NCBI GenBank assembly: GCA_946406115.1
Contig: OX291542.1
Location: 3,248,959-3,312,958 of the forward strand
Origin: Apoda limacodes
Lineage: Eukaryota > Arthropoda > Insecta > Lepidoptera > Limacodidae
Length of the DNA stretch: 64,000 nucleotides
Direction: 5' to 3'
Both the position numbers and the translations under genes were made by a program. Below, piece after piece: positions 33,515 to 47,077 of this stretch (positions are counted from its first letter, which is position 1; the number at the start of each line of letters is the position of its first letter). The notes beneath the pieces were generated by a model that was given only the letters and a program-made list of their open reading frames with translations, searched no databases and was not told the origin of the DNA.

Positions 33515-36500
33515 GTAGAGCACTGCAAGTACTCGCTCGAATAAGCCGCCCGAACAAATAAGCGGGGCATAGCGAGTACTTGCTCGAATGAGCAGCCCGA
33601 ACTGGGGGAGACCTTACAGAAAACCGCAGCCACAATAACACTAACATTGAGTAGTGTCGTGTTCCTGGCGGTGAGTAAGGTTGCCAGAGCTGCACGGACA
33701 GCGGAGGACCGGCGGTGCTTGTTGCTCTCATTGCTCGGCGTAGATGCGGCGTCCTGGTCCGGCGGTCAGGGAGAACTGATGAAGCGGCTGACCGCTGGCC
33801 GACCGCAGGTTGAACGGGTTCCCAAACCCAGGGATCACTTAATCTCCGCCCTGGGAGGCTGATCCGCCAGCCTGTGTAAAATCTCTGAAGTGGTAGTCGT
33901 GCCGGAGAAGGAGACCGGAGTGGACCCGGCTACTACAACGTAGGGGGATCAGGGGCCCTTCCGCCCGCCGTGCCAGCAATCGTATTATCTGTGCCATACT
34001 TCGGCAGTTTTAGTACCGCACCTTTTGTCCTCTAAGCTGTCTGTGCAGTGATTCCTCATTCTTACTCTAAGTAACTTTTTTAAATGGCCAAAAGAACGAA
34101 AAGGAAAAGAGTTTTTACAGCGGCTACTCCATCCACATATAATGTGGATTTTTGCAACATCAGGGGTTTACACACAAATCTTAACGCAGTCCACTACCAT
34201 CTCGAGACTGCGCAGCCTAACGGAGACGCAGATATCCTGCCCGGCTACAAACTCGAGCACAATTTGAGTCGTGCCGGTATATGTATGTTCGTCCGGGAGG
34301 ATATTTGCTGTCGCCGCCTTCATAGCCTGAGACAGGAACCTGTTGATATTATGGGTGCGCGTAGATTACGGCGGCCACACTCGTATCTATACGTGCCTAC
34401 ACATGTCTCATAGCGGTGACACGAACGTAACACGACTCTTCACGCACCTGAGTTTGACGACTGACAAAGTTCTAGAGCAATATCCCACAGCAGAACTAGT
34501 TATTTTGGGAGACTTTAACGCCCACCATCGTGAGTGGCTCAGTTCTCGAACCAATAACTATGCTGGGATATCTGCTCATGAATTTGCTCTGATGTATGGA
34601 TTTCTCAGCTGGTACTTTTTCCAACGAGAATACCAGATATAGAGGACCATACAAGCTCCTTACTGGACCTTCTGCTGACTATACGTCCGGACGGTTATTC
34701 CGTTTCAGTGGATGCGCCTTTAGGCCCCTCGGAGCACTGTCTCGTTCGGACTCAAGTGTAATGCACACAACCCGATCCGTCTGAACCAACTAATTGGCGT
34801 CGTGTGCGGGATTATAAGTCGGCAGACTAGGATGGATTGCGAGAATTTTATGCATCGTACCCGTGGAGGCAGATCTGCTTCAGCTCAGAAGATCCTGACG
34901 TCTGCGCAGCTGCAGTCACTGAGACAATCCTCGCTGGTGTGGAATGTTATATTCCTAACCCGCGAGTAGCTGCCGGCTTCAAAAAAAGACCATGGTTAAA
35001 TAAGTCTTGCAGAGAAGCTAAAATTCTTAAGCAAACTGCATATGAGGCTTGGACCACGGCTCAGTAAAAAAGCAACTGCCAGAGCAAAATTCCAATTCAT
35101 CGGCAAAATAGGTGGGTGACTTGCGAGCTATCCTTCTGGGAGTCGTGCTTTCTGGTCGTTTGCCAAAGCGGCCGAAGGGAACTTTTGCCAGTCGTCGTTA
35201 CCACCACTGCGAAAGACCGATGGTGACTTGGCCCATAGTGCTGAAGAGAAAGCAGATCTACTGGGCAGTCTGTTTGCCTCAAACTCGAATATGAACGATG
35301 AAGGCGCTGTACCACCTACTAAATCGTGGTGCGGTAAGACCATGCCGGAAATCTCCATAACACACCGGAAGGTCCGGCGGGCGTTGCTTTCTCTAGACGT
35401 TCATAAGTCGAGTGGGCCAGACGGTATACCAGCAGTGGTGCTTAAGCAGTGTGCTCCTGAGTTATGTCCTGTGATCAAGCGCCTCTTCGCGCTTTCCTAC
35501 CATACTAGGCAATTCATGGAAGACTGCGAATGTGCACCAGGTGCCCAAAAAGGGCGATAGATCAGATCCATCGAATTACAGGCCTAAGGCTATTACCTCT
35601 CTCCTCTCCAAGGTGATGGAGCGTGTGATCAACACACAGCTTCTAAGATACCTAGCAGAACACGACCTGGTCAGTGACCGTTAATATGGCTTTCGCCACG
35701 GTCGCTCAACTGGTGACCTTCTAGTATATCTCACACACCGTTGGGCACTAGCCATTGAGAGTCAGGGGGAGGCATTGGACATAGCGAAGGTCTGGCACCG
35801 GGGTCTTCTATCGAAGTTGCCACCTTACGGAGTGTCCGAGGGTTTGCGCAAATGAGTGGCTAGCTTTTTGTCCAGCAGACGCATACGAACCGTAGTTGAC
35901 AGTAGTTGCTCTGATAGCATGGATATTAATGCTGGTGTCTGTGCAAGGCTCTGTGCTGCCTCCTACGCTGTTTATACTGCATATCAATGACATGTTGGAC
36001 ATCAATAACATACATTGCTATGCAGATGACAGTACTGGAGACGCTTGTTACACGGGTCGTGCAAACATCCCTCGTTCCGTTGTTCAGGAAAACCGCGGAG
36101 AACTTGTGTCTCAAATCGAGACCACACTGTCCAAGGTCTCTGACTGGGGACGGGCAAACTTGGTCCGATTTAACCCTACAAAGACACAAGCCTGCGCGTT
36201 CACCGTTAAGAAAACCCCATTCACTGTGGTCCCACAATTCCAGAACACTCCGCTCTCCATCTCCAAGAGCATTGGGATCCTTGGTGTTGACATCTCCAGC
36301 GATGTTCAGTTCCGAGATCATTTACAAGATAAGGTGAAGCTGGCGTCCAAAAAACTACGTGTACTCAACAGAGCGAGGCAGTAAAACACATCGGGTCAGC
36401 GGTTGCTGCTTTACAAGTCGCAAGTTCGGTCCCATATGGAGTACTGCTGCCATCTCGGGGCAGGTGCACCCGGATATCAGCTTTGACCTTTTGACTCGGT

Positions 36501-36955
36501 TCAACGACGGGCTGTGAGAATTGTCGACGATCCCAAACTCACTTGCCGTATCAAACCCTTAAGTCTGAGGAGGGACTTTGCTTCCCTGTGTGTGTTCTAC
36601 CGCTTGTACAATGGGATGTGTTCTGAAGAATTGTTCGAAATGATGCCCACGGCCACTTTCTACCATCGCACCGCTCGCCATCGGCAGGTAATTCATTCTC
36701 ACACTTTAGAACCGAAATGGTCGTGTACAGTGCGGTTTTAGAGAAATTTCCTCCCGCGAACGCTTGGGTGGTGGAATGAGCTCCCTGCGACGGTTTTCTT
36801 TAAGGACTACAGGATTAGGTTCTTCAAGAAAGAAGTTATTGGATTTTTGAAGGGTCGGCAACGTGCGGGTGATATTTCTGGTGTTGCAAGCGTTCATAGG
36901 CCACGGTGACCGCTTTCCATCAAGCGGACCGTGTGCTTTTTTGCTACTGCGGAAA
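33515..36955 (+). mobile_element. Long decayed CR1-like LINE (endonuclease + RT)
   Basis: The 5' part has two diverged copies of a ~45-bp unit (gtac-t-gctcgaat-ag..gcccgaac, 33527-33601). A decayed leading frame follows, then endonuclease pieces: VDFCNIRGLHTNLNAVHYHL, ILGDFNAHHREWLSS, PDIEDHTSSLLDLLL, PLGPSEHCLVRT. RT pieces run from 35228 ([13 protein letters not shown]) through a YADD near 36017 to [10 protein letters not shown] at 36514. There are many frameshifts, an internal TAA in the RT near 35682 and small deletions. The 3' end is near 36950. Not functional. It is the longest copy of the family in the window. Confidence 0.9.
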
Positions 36956-37494
36956 GATTCAGCAACAACACCAACACACAAGCACTTCATAAATACAAGA
37001 CAAAAATTCATAAATAAATATTATCCAGTCGGTATTATTGATAAAATATTCATTACTTGACTGGATACAACGACGATGCCTTTCATTCGAAAATGCTTGG
37101 TGAAGCCAGTCGTCCGCTTTCCGAAATTTAAACTTTAAGAATAAATGTGTAACTATAATTACGCACCTGTCGCATGATGTCATCGTGCTGAGCAGTTCAC
37201 TGTATTTTAGGGGTTATTTAATGCGCATGGGACAAATTGGCTTGCACTGAATGATTTTCGGTGAACGACATTTGGTAGATACCTATTTATACCTTACCTA
37301 TTTATAGTTTTGTACGGAAGCCGACGAGAGTAAGACTTCTGTACCTACGTTATTAGGTACTATTACTTATTTTGTGCTGAAACTTTTAATGAATATTTAG
37401 TCACATAAGTGAGAAAACTAATCAAATTGTACCTATATAAATTATTTTTATTGGCTTGATTAATTTTCAGGTACTTACTTACCAAAACATACAC

Positions 37495-37600
37495 CGTTTT
37501 GCCAATAAGGTGGCAAACAAACTTGCGGTCCACCTGATGGTAAGCGGTCACGCTTGCAAAACCTGGGGCATCACTTTTTCAAGTGGGAGTGAATGGCTAC
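37495..37600 (-). mobile_element. CR1-like LINE 3' scrap
   Basis: Minus-strand copy of the family 3' end: aataaggtggcaaacaaac .. ccacctgatggtaagcggtcac .. ctggggcatcac. Confidence 0.75.
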
Positions 37601-37815
37601 GAGGAATAGCGAAAAGTACTCCAAGGAGTCTCGGGCCTAATTTTGATGAGAACTAAAACTGCATCTTTGGATTTTTAAAAAATCAATAAATCTAGCCAGG
37701 AATCGAACCCGTTGATTTTGAAAAAAAAAACGGCACGCACTGTTTTATTAGGTACACCATTCGATAGTTTTGCTGATAAGGAACGAATTCTGGGAAGTAA
37801 TGACATATAGGAAAC
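37600..37815 (-). repeat. SINE-like repeat, left arm of an inverted pair
   Basis: The minus strand holds the B-box GGTTCGATTCC near 37693-37703. tccaaggagtctcgggcc, aattctgggaagtaatgac and caccattcg recur as reverse complement at 38488-38715. Confidence 0.75.
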
Positions 37816-38487
37816 TTAAGGAAAGTGTTGAATTTTATAATAAACTGCTTTTATTTTTATTTTTTAAGTAATGTCTTTAATAATCGTACCTACATTACCT
37901 GTACCTTGATCGAAATAATTCTCAATATTTTGTTCAACACACCTTCGTATCTTTACAACATTATGTTTTTATTTTATATTTTTATTATCTTTTTTTGCGG
38001 TTTAAAGTAAAAGAAAAAAATTGGCCAAGTGCAAGTCGGACTCGCGCACCGAGGGTTTCGTATCTACCACCATTTACCGCTAAGCGGTCACCTATCAGTT
38101 GCTGACCAAGCCCGACATTGCTTAACAATGTATATCGTTTCTAACAAACAAATGGATTACTGTTTTGGTTAATAATAGATGGCGCTGTGTCACCTGTGTG
38201 CCGTGGTCAGCGAGGTCACCGGATCTTACCCCTTTAGATGATTTTCTCTTGGGTATGTAAACAACGAAATCTATAATGACACAAATAATGTAATTGATCA
38301 CTTAAAATGATCTTTGTAAAATATTCTAAACGGAATCAATAATATTGTGATGCTGAATGCAGTACAATTCTTGAGACGTCGAATCAAGCTATGTATTGAG
38401 AACAATGGCCATAATTTCGGACAACAAATCAATTAAGATTTATTAGGTATAGGTAACCTAAGAAAAACAAAAAAGTAATTTGTTAAA

Positions 38488-38750
38488 AATCCTACACTTT
38501 CCTAAAGTTTTCTGTATGTCATTACTTCCCAGAAATCGTTACTGTTAAGAAATACTACCGAATGGTGTAATAATACAGTGTTTGTGTTTTTTTTTTAATC
38601 AGTTGGTTCGATTTCTGGCTAGGAAAATTATTTTTTCAATAATCCAATGAATGAGTTTTAGTTTTTATCAAAATCGGGCCCGAGACTCCTTGGAATATTT
38701 TTCGATATTCTTCATAGTTTTGGTTTTGGCCATGCACGCCCACTTAAAAA
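38488..38750 (+). repeat. SINE-like repeat, right arm of an inverted pair
   Basis: Plus-strand copy with gtcattacttcccagaaatc, cgaatggtgtaata, a B-box-like ggttcgatttctggc near 38605 and gggcccgagactccttgg. Diverged from the left arm, so the pair is old. Confidence 0.75.
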
Positions 38751-38764
38751 ATTCATATAAAGAC

Positions 38765-38995
38765 TACCTCTTAGCCTAGTTGGTAATGTGGCAGGCTGCT
38801 GTGCAGAAGGTGTGGGTTCGATTTCGTTCGGCACCGGTCAAACATTTGTGTTTGTCTTGAGTCTGGATGTATATATGTATGATATGTATGTATTTACAAA
38901 AAAAAGTATATAAGTATTTGTATCCGTTGTCTGGTTTTCAAAATACAAGCTTTGCTGAGTTTAGGAGCTGATGGCGCTGTGTGATAAGTCCAATA
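38765..38995 (+). repeat. tRNA-derived SINE
   Basis: A-box TAGCCTAGTTGG at 38772-38783 and B-box GGTTCGATTTC at 38815-38825, the correct spacing. Then gtttgtcttgagtctggatg, a tatgtatg stretch and a tail tccgttgtctggtt .. caagctttgctgagttta. tRNA-like head, but no cloverleaf gene. Confidence 0.8.
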
Positions 38996-38999
38996 ATTA

Positions 39000-40850
39000 A
39001 TAACCAAACACTAACACCAAAAACTATTTTTATTTCTTTAATATATAGAGTGACTTGGCAATTGCATACGGCAAAAGAATCAACATAAAACAAAATCTAT
39101 CTAATATTAGTGCTCTGTGCTTGTATTTGTTTGAAAGTACCTATGTGGAGGACAATTAACATAACTTGTAGATTGTTGATGTGTGCGTTTGCCAAGTCAC
39201 TCGATGAAATTTTGTTAAAGAAATAAAAAAAGTAATATTGATATGGTTACTATAAAGTGTTGTTACCTAAGTTACAAGGTATCAATTTATGACAAAGTGG
39301 TTAGTTAGCTGCTCCTATAGGCACGTATAGGTGCTAAATTAACCAACTTAGTTTTCATTCGATTTCACAACTTTTTATGGCAGAAGAACTGCGTTGCGAA
39401 TCTCATTTCTTTTTGTAGGTAGTCCTCCTTTTTTTTCTACATTTTAGGGGGATAACGAATTAGCTGCTCCTTTGATTTGCTGAGAGCAGGATAGTTTTGA
39501 AGTTTTAGGCCTTCCTCTTTCAGCCTTTTTAGGGCCTTCTCCTTTTTTAGGCAAGTTTTTAATATCTCGATTTAATTGATCATCAGGGATATAAAGGAAC
39601 ACTTTATAATGACCTAAGAAACTACCCAAGAATCGTAACCGTTTCCTCGGTTTCCCAGGATCACTACCAAATGATCCTCCCAAGCAGCCGTTTTCATAAA
39701 CCTCGAAAGTAAACAGATACAAAGTGGTAGCCACCATCAGTTCGGATACGGAACCATAAGTACTTAGTAGTTTTCAGCGTTACCACCGAGTATAGATCAG
39801 CATTAATGTAAGGGTCTCCGAGCTGATCTAATGTATAAAGTTTAGTGTTTATCGACTAAGAAACTTACAGTAATTTAAGATAAATGTTACAAAGTATATG
39901 TTTACATTAAGACCTATAGTTGCCTCTCATTCCAATGCGCTATCACATACTCTGATGTCATATAACGATTCAAAATTGCGATACATACAGAATGACAAAG
40001 AATGGAACAAACACGAACCATCTCCAGGAATAGGAACATCCTAGTGTGGACAAGGACCTTTATGTACGTACAGTATTTCAGATTTCATTGCAACATTTAT
40101 TTTCACGGTAAATGATTAGGGTGCGTTACAAATTACAAAGTAACTTCTTTAGAATTTCAGACTGTATATTTAGAAAACGAAACAAAAAATTCGGAATGTC
40201 AGAGTTTTTCCTTGCTTTATAGGATAAACAATAACTGTGTCCAAATTTTGAGCTTGTGGCTCTGCAAGAGGGAAGTAACTACCTTAGAATTTTGATGATC
40301 GATGAGTTAGTGACAAAATTAAGGAAATTTGTCTTGCAATAATTCTTAAACAACTGGTTCAAATTTAATGTAATTTGGAAATATATAAGCTATGTAAGGC
40401 AGAGGGTATAACTGCTGGTAACTGAAAATTTAAGCTTCTAGTTTTTTCCACAACGAAGTAACAGGGGGTCGGAAATGACCACAATGGCTTTGGAGAAAGT
40501 GAAGTACGGCGTACAGATAGCTAAACGGATGAAGTTTTGGGTTTTTGAAAGTGTAAATATTAATTAAACAGAAGCGTGACGTCACGGTATTTATTGGCTA
40601 CTTTCTTTGTCAACAACTTGCGTGGAGGATGTGTGTCCTATAACTGCGCGTGCGCACGACAACTTCTCATTAATAGCATCCAGTTTTATAGGGTTGTCGA
40701 TATCAGTTATTTGAATTAAACGAAAATTCAGCTATGAAAGAGATTAGTTAGTAAATGAAAAAAAGTCACTTGTTTGTTTAAATTGATGGTTCAAAGTATG
40801 TTCGTATAATTGAATCAGATTTATTTAAAAGTTCCAAAATCATTATGATC
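39000..40850. other. AT-rich intergenic stretch, nothing firmly recognised
   Basis: The only notable item is a 97-codon minus frame (39444-39737) with a basic C-terminal half (KKGEGPKKAERGRPKTSK). I recognise no family, and no splice context supports it. Confidence 0.4.
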
Positions 40851-40867
40851 TATGCTATGTAAAATAT

Positions 40868-41050
40868 ATTATTATCATTATAGCCGAAAGACGTCCATTG
40901 GTGAAGGTAGGCTTTCTGCATAATGTTCCATGCCGAACCACCTGTTTTCAGTGTCTTCCTACCACTCAAACTAGGGCATTTACCATATATATAGGCACAT
41001 ACAACTTCTATATTTGGTCTTTCACACTCCTTACGATGGATTTCACCCAT
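40868..41050 (-). mobile_element. RTE-type LINE 3' scrap
   Basis: The minus strand ends ..AYLHQWTSFGYNDNN followed by a taatgataata tail, the terminal signature of RTE-clade elements. It matches the end of the copy at 2465-2890. Confidence 0.65.
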
Positions 41051-43580
41051 AAACTACATATGTACCATATAAAATCTGGTTTTTAAAGATCTAAAGGTTG
41101 GTTTTGTCACACAGAGTGTACGCAAGAAGAAGGATCTTGCCTAACCCAGTTAATATATGTGTGACCAATTTTTGATTTTGAACATTTTGTGAACTTCTCT
41201 TTGTGACAACCCTAATGAATATCGCTAATGGTAGGGTCGGCCACTTTGCAAGAAGATGAACAACTACAACTCATGACGTTTTTAATCTAGTGTCATATTC
41301 TATGATCATATAAACGCACGCGTTTTTTGTTCGTCGACTTAAATATTCGTAATTTTTTTACTCCCAAATTAAGTCAATTTATTAAACGTACTCTTTGTAC
41401 TAATATTTATAATGCATTACCTATTTATTTCCTAAATTATAATTTACTTATTTAAGAAGGGGGATATAATTTTTATGGTGCAGTTCAAAAAATACATAAT
41501 TTTTGTATTTACAGTGTAAAACTTAAGTGACTAAGTAGTATATAAAAGTGTAAATAAAAAACCGTAGAAACCGTGGATTTATCATTAAAAATAAAGTCAG
41601 GTGTTTCGAAACGAGATTTTTAAAGACAATGATTTAATGGACTTTTAATCGTGCAAAGTGATCTTATTTTCCATTGTTTAGCAGGTATGTAAACGATAAC
41701 TTTATTCGATTATTGTAACAGTTAATTAGGAAGATAATTAGTTCGTTTTTAACGATTCTATCATTATCATCATTTACGACTAGTGGTCGCCTTCGGCTTC
41801 GTCTGTTCCCTGGGTTATCATAACTGTATTGGTGTTGTCTGATGTTCCACGACGCACGATATTTACTCGAGGACAGCAAACACTTACATTTTTTTTTTAA
41901 TTTGCCTTAAAATATAAACAAATCAAGGATTTAAAATAATCAAAATTATCTTCGTTTTTCGTGTCTTACAGCGAGTTTCAGCCGAGCCATGGCTGCTTGA
42001 TAATTTGTACTTATTTACACGGATATTTCAAAAGGAAAAATGCTCAAATGTCCGTGCCACATTATGTTTTTAAGGGTGCGTTCCAAATCGCAACGAGGAA
42101 GTTAAAAAAGTGGTCTTGGGACACCCAGGGTAGAGTTATTTTCCAACTGTCAAGTTGAATTCTTTACACTGCTATAGAAAAGGTAGAAAATCACTCCTGT
42201 CAGCGTGTGTCAAACGCTCGTTGCAGAACGGGTTTTGCACGCCTCATAAGCGGAGCGGTGAGGTAGTGCTCTACTCTCGACATATTAAAAAACCCAGTCT
42301 TTCGAAACTTAAATGACCTTTTTTTTTTAATATAACACTTACAGGATAATATGAGTGCACTAATATGAAGTTAAATAATCTGTCTAGCACATATGGTACA
42401 TTTTATAAACAATTAATTTGTTTAATATAATAAATAATAACATTAAAACTAATCATTCTTGGACGTCCGTGAGTCTGTGTTTATGTGACCATGTATGTGG
42501 CAGAGAAATTGGTCGAAAAATTCATCTTACCGGAATACTTTTGTTTTTAATATATAAAGTATTACACTGTGCCGATTCCTAGTTAATATTAGCGTTCTAA
42601 GTACTGTCGTTTAATTATAATTTATAAAAAACTAATATACCACTGTATACTGTATATCTATATATATATTTTTTATTTTTATTTTATAGTATATTTTTTC
42701 CTCACCTTATTTGTTATTTTATTTTAAAAAACTTGAGTTTTAGTTTTAGATTTTTTTTTGTAATGTGAATGACCGCTATGAGGCGTGCACTTTTGGATTT
42801 TCCAAATTTTTTTCAACTCTACCGGGCGATAATTACTCGGCGTGATTTGGAACATAGCCTAAATATGTAAATATATGTTTGAAGCTGTGTCAAACTAAAA
42901 TAACTTGAATAAATAAATTAAAATTTATTTAATTTTCCGTATAAATTTGCGTCCCACGGTTTTTTGTAGAACAAAAATTTAGTGTACAAGTTGCACTGGT
43001 CCCAGGTCCCAGCCTTTTTCAATGAACTTCTTATAATCTTTGCACACACCTGTGCCACTGTACCCGACGGCCATAGGGACTTTGTAACGAAACGAAACAA
43101 CCCATCAAGTTTGGACTTGTTTAATTTGTCTTGACAACTACTCTGACAAGAGTACTCTGATCTTAGATTATATCCAGAGTCTGATGAGCCGGAAGGTGGG
43201 TGCAGAAGCTTTGTAATGACATAAGCACGACACATATTCATTCAATATCCATAATCCGCACGGACATCTAGGATGTTTAATAAAACGCTTCATTTAAAAA
43301 ATACAGAAGTTTTTTTATATTTTGACGATATTCTCTCTGCCGTTTATTTTAGGGTTCCGTAGTCAAACGTCATTATTCACATATAAAGGCTACAAAGCTG
43401 AAAAGACTGCTCATTGTTCTACAAGCGATGCGATGTCTAGAAAATTGGATTTATTTAGATACGGCTATGGCATATCCTACCAAAATCGCGCCGTTTCGAC
43501 CAGTGTACAAAGACATATTACACCACTAGCTGTTGCCCGCTGTTTCACCGGCACGTAATTCGGTTATCGGTGTAGGATTT
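41050..43580. other. Intergenic stretch with weak repeats
   Basis: gcacgcctcataagcgg (42238) and the inverted atgaggcgtgcac (42779) flank an AT-rich core, perhaps an old inverted-repeat element. No gene model supported. Confidence 0.35.
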
Positions 43581-43589
43581 ATTAGAAAA

Positions 43590-43770
43590 ACAAACCGACT
43601 CACGCTTGACGTTATCAATTTTCCTATGTCCTTGTCCTTTCCGGACTCAATGCGAAAGTAACTCTGTCTGTCTGTTGCCTCTTCACGCTTAAACCATTGT
43701 ACGGATTAATATGAAATTTGGCATGGAGATAGTCCCCTACTTGAAAACGTCAAGTGTGAGTCGGTTTTTA
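43590..43770 (+). repeat. Helitron-like repeat fragment
   Basis: ctgtctgttgcctcttcacgc .. acggattaatatgaaatttggca .. caagtgtgagtcgg, partly repeated at 45430-45500. Confidence 0.55.
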
Positions 43771-44074
43771 ATCTACGTATAATTCTTCTGTACGTGTGTT
43801 AGTCATTGTGTGTGAAGTGATTTGGGTGAAATTTTGTCTGAATATTTCAGCAGACTTGGAACAAAATGTTGTTTTCATACGACAAAAATGGCATTATAGG
43901 CACTTTACTCCATTTACATTTATATTGTAAAACTCCATAGGCATGAAGCTACGTCTGCTCTTGATTTTGATACGTTATATTTTGAACCTATTTTTCAATA
44001 CGGTAGATAACACCCAGCTTAAAAATTATTGCCAGATCTGGCCAAGCTATTTCGAGGGTCATTATCACCAATAG

Positions 44075-44365
44075 ATTTGAAATCTTCTTGCTTGTCTTGA
44101 AAGATCCTCTGTGGACTATGAAAAAGTTGACTGGCAATACGTCGAGGTGTTTGAGATGTGTGTGTAAATCGACACCGAAATCAGTTCTAAAACACAGTCA
44201 AAGATCTCAAGCTACAAAAAGGAGTGAAATGGGGTAATATCATGTCCTCGAAACAGTTTACAATCGCTCTTTAAGTCTTGTTAACTGGAAAAGACATGGC
44301 ATAAGTAAAACAGCGAGTAAATCTCACATTTACAATTTTCTGTCGATAATATTATAGTGCAGTTG
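44075..44365 (+). mobile_element. Decayed RTE-type RT fragment
   Basis: Across frames one reads VDYEK, LQKGVKWGNIMSSKQFTIAL and SLVNWKRHGISK..KSHIYNF, which match the RTE motifs VDYEKAFD, RGVRQGD-ISPKLFT-AL and LDW..RGI..LSHLRFADD. Heavily mutated. Confidence 0.65.
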
Positions 44366-45429
44366 GGTAAAATCATCCTTTAGGACGACTTCGTCCCCTT
44401 ACCCAACTCGTCCACTTTCCTAACTCATCCAGTTCCTAACTCATTCACTTTCCTTACCCGTCCACTTCCTTGAATGGTAAAATTGTAGAAAATATTTCGA
44501 AGAGCAGTGGTTTAAAAAAGATCATAATATGCTAAGTTGTGCACAAAATTAACATAGAACAAAAAACTCAGCAGAAGAATACCATCGAAGATTAAATCAG
44601 AAATTCTCTGGGAAAAGACACCCAAATTTTTTTATTACATATCCAGCATTTTAAAAAGAAAGGCCATTTTAACCACATTATAATGACGCGCATATTTCAT
44701 CAATTTCCAAAAAACCGAAGAACGGCAAAGTTCAAAGCTACAAAACAAATAAATGCGAATAAAATATCTCCTATAAATTTTCTGAAAAAAATTATACATA
44801 TTAAATTGAAGTGTCAAGGGGTTTTTTTTTATCACAATTTAACAAAAACACTCCCATTCATTTTTACGTTAAGATCAAAATAAGTTTATTTTTAGCTTAA
44901 TCTTTAATATTTTGTTATTAAAATTATTATAATTTCACTTTTATTTTTTATTTTAAAGGTTCTGTCCCTCAAACGGAAAACGGAACCCAGGATCCCTTTG
45001 TTGTCAGTGTGTCCGTTTGTCCAGCTGTCTGTCAAGACTCTTTTCCTCAAAAATAGGTATAAAGCTAAATTTTTAATAAAATTCAAAGACCTTAGTATTT
45101 TATACCAAGAGAACTATCTAAGTCGTTTAAATAGTGCGGACAACTTAGGAAATAGACAAGTGAAAAAGTGGACTAGATAGTCCATTTTAATTTGGACGGA
45201 TTGTAAAATGGACAAGTTATGAACGCTACTGACCTGTGGTGGCGCTAATTGTAGGAGGACGAGTTCAGAAATTGGTGGAGATGGGAAAGTGGACGAAGTC
45301 TTTCTGAAGAAAAAATATTTCGAAAAAGAAGCCGAAAAGGAGAGGGTCCATTTAGGCAGACAGGATTTAGGAAGCTTCGTCAGTACTGCAGTGCCCTTAC
45401 CTGCTCTTTTTGGGACAAGTAGTCTATAA

Positions 45430-45786
45430 TAATATCATTAATGCGAAAGTAACTATCTGTCTGACATAGGCTACTTGAAAACCTCAAGTGTGAGTCGTTT
45501 TTTTTTGTTTAATTGAGGAGTTGCCGTTGAAAGTCTACACCGATAATCGAATTAAGCGCGGGTGGAACCGCGGGAAAATTTGGTGTGGAGATAGTTTGAG
45601 TCCGTTGGAAGGACATAGGTTTCTTTAAAGCGTCAAGCGTCGGATTTTTTCTATAATTGAGATACGGCGTTGAAATCCTACACCGATAACCTATTTTCGG
45701 GCGGGCGGAACCGCGGGCAAAAGCTAATCTATATATATATACAAAAATTACGTGTCACGTTGTTTGTCCGCGATGGACTCCTAAAC
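45430..45786 (+). repeat. Helitron-like and TA-run repeats (LINE target)
   Basis: Two tandem copies of tacaccgataa-c .. gcgggcggaaccgcgggca, then atatatatatacaaaaatta and gttgtttgtccgcgatggac. The last element is interrupted by the LINE at 45787 and resumes at 47078 (actactgaaccgattttgat). Confidence 0.65.
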
Positions 45787-47077
45787 ATAGACATAGACAT
45801 AGACAGACATTTATTTGGCACCAGAAAACACACACAATATAAAACAAAACACAAAAATACAAAAAATTTAAAACATACGAACAAAAAAAATAACAAAAAA
45901 ATAATAAATTTAAAAGCAGGACTATACAGAATATTGTGAGTGCTATGATGCCAAAATTGGACATCGACTCAGCATATGCTGCAACACGAGTGTTACAGCG
46001 CTGATTTTCAGCGACGCCCATGGTGGAGGTGTATCCGCGAGACTTGTAGTCGTGTGTATTGTTAAATATATAATTATACTGACTTATAATGATAACTAAT
46101 TGCATATAAATATAAAAAAAAAATTAAAAAAAATATGAGCATACATATGAGATAAACATATCCATACATACGTGCATATAAATACATTTACACATACATA
46201 TATATAAATATACACATATAAATCATTACCTTACTATAACTTGGCAAGAATTATATTTGAGAGTTGATTTTGGCCACTGCAAATTAAACTCTGTTTTTGA
46301 AATTCCAAAAAATATCTTTTTAATTTTGACCTAAAAGTTTTTAAATTATTTAGATTGCGAATAGGTGGAGGTATATTGTTCCAACACTTGGTGGCCGAGT
46401 ATCTAAAACTGCCTCGAAAAGCGGTTGTGCTGTGCTGAGGTATTTTTAATACGCTGTCAATGGTTCTCATACTCCGCACGTCGTCTTCTCTACGCCAAAT
46501 GAATTTTATATTTAGGTATTCTGGTTTACCGAATTTTACTACGCCAAACATAAGTGTCGCCAGGTGCAATTCCCTACGAGAATTCATGTTGAGCATATCT
46601 GCGTTATTTAAATATGGGCTCACGTGACTACGTGAAGGGATATAAAAAGCGAACCTAGCACACGCATTTTGTACTCGTTGGACTACCCGTGAAGTTTTTG
46701 CCAGCAACCTGGGGCCATAAACAACATCGGCATAACCTATCTTATTTAGGATTAACGAGTCACAGAGTCTTATGCGTAGGTCCTCACTGAGAAAGCCACG
46801 TACTCGGTATAATACCTTTAACCTATAGAAGCAATTTCGAGCGATCTCAAGCACGTGACCTTCAAAGCGTAACCCATCGTCCATCAGCACGCCGAGGTTT
46901 CGAGTTTCTGTGACGCGTTCAATCTGTTCACCGTGAATACGTATAGCGGGACTGTTTGCGAGCACACGGTCTATCTGGAGCTTCGATCCCAATACCATGT
47001 ACTTAGACTTCATCGGGTTTAGTACCAAAGAGTTTTTCTCCGACCACAACGATTTTCTGTGCAAGTCTTCGTTTATT
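45787..47077 (-). mobile_element. 5'-truncated LINE with visible target-site duplication
   Basis: A 276-codon minus frame (47064-46234) encodes the RT C-terminal region: SLVLNPMKSKYMVLGS, NLGVLMDDGLRFEGH, LCDSLILNKIGYADVVYGP, QNACARFAFYI and WNNIPPPIRN. The 3' tail is a (GTCTAT)n microsatellite at 45787-45810. TAAAC flanks both sides (45782-45786 and 47078-47082). Clade not assigned; related to CR1/jockey-type LINEs. The single intact frame suggests it is fairly young. Confidence 0.87.

Noticed and set aside
38765..38835. tRNA gene
   Set aside because: A- and B-boxes are present but there is no acceptor stem pairing or cloverleaf, and a SINE body follows. The same applies at 16755-16800 and 56500-56585.
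44390..45310. Inverted repeat around gacttcgtcc / ggacgaagtc
   Set aside because: Only short words match (gacttcgtcc, tttcga); I could not extend it to convincing arms by eye.
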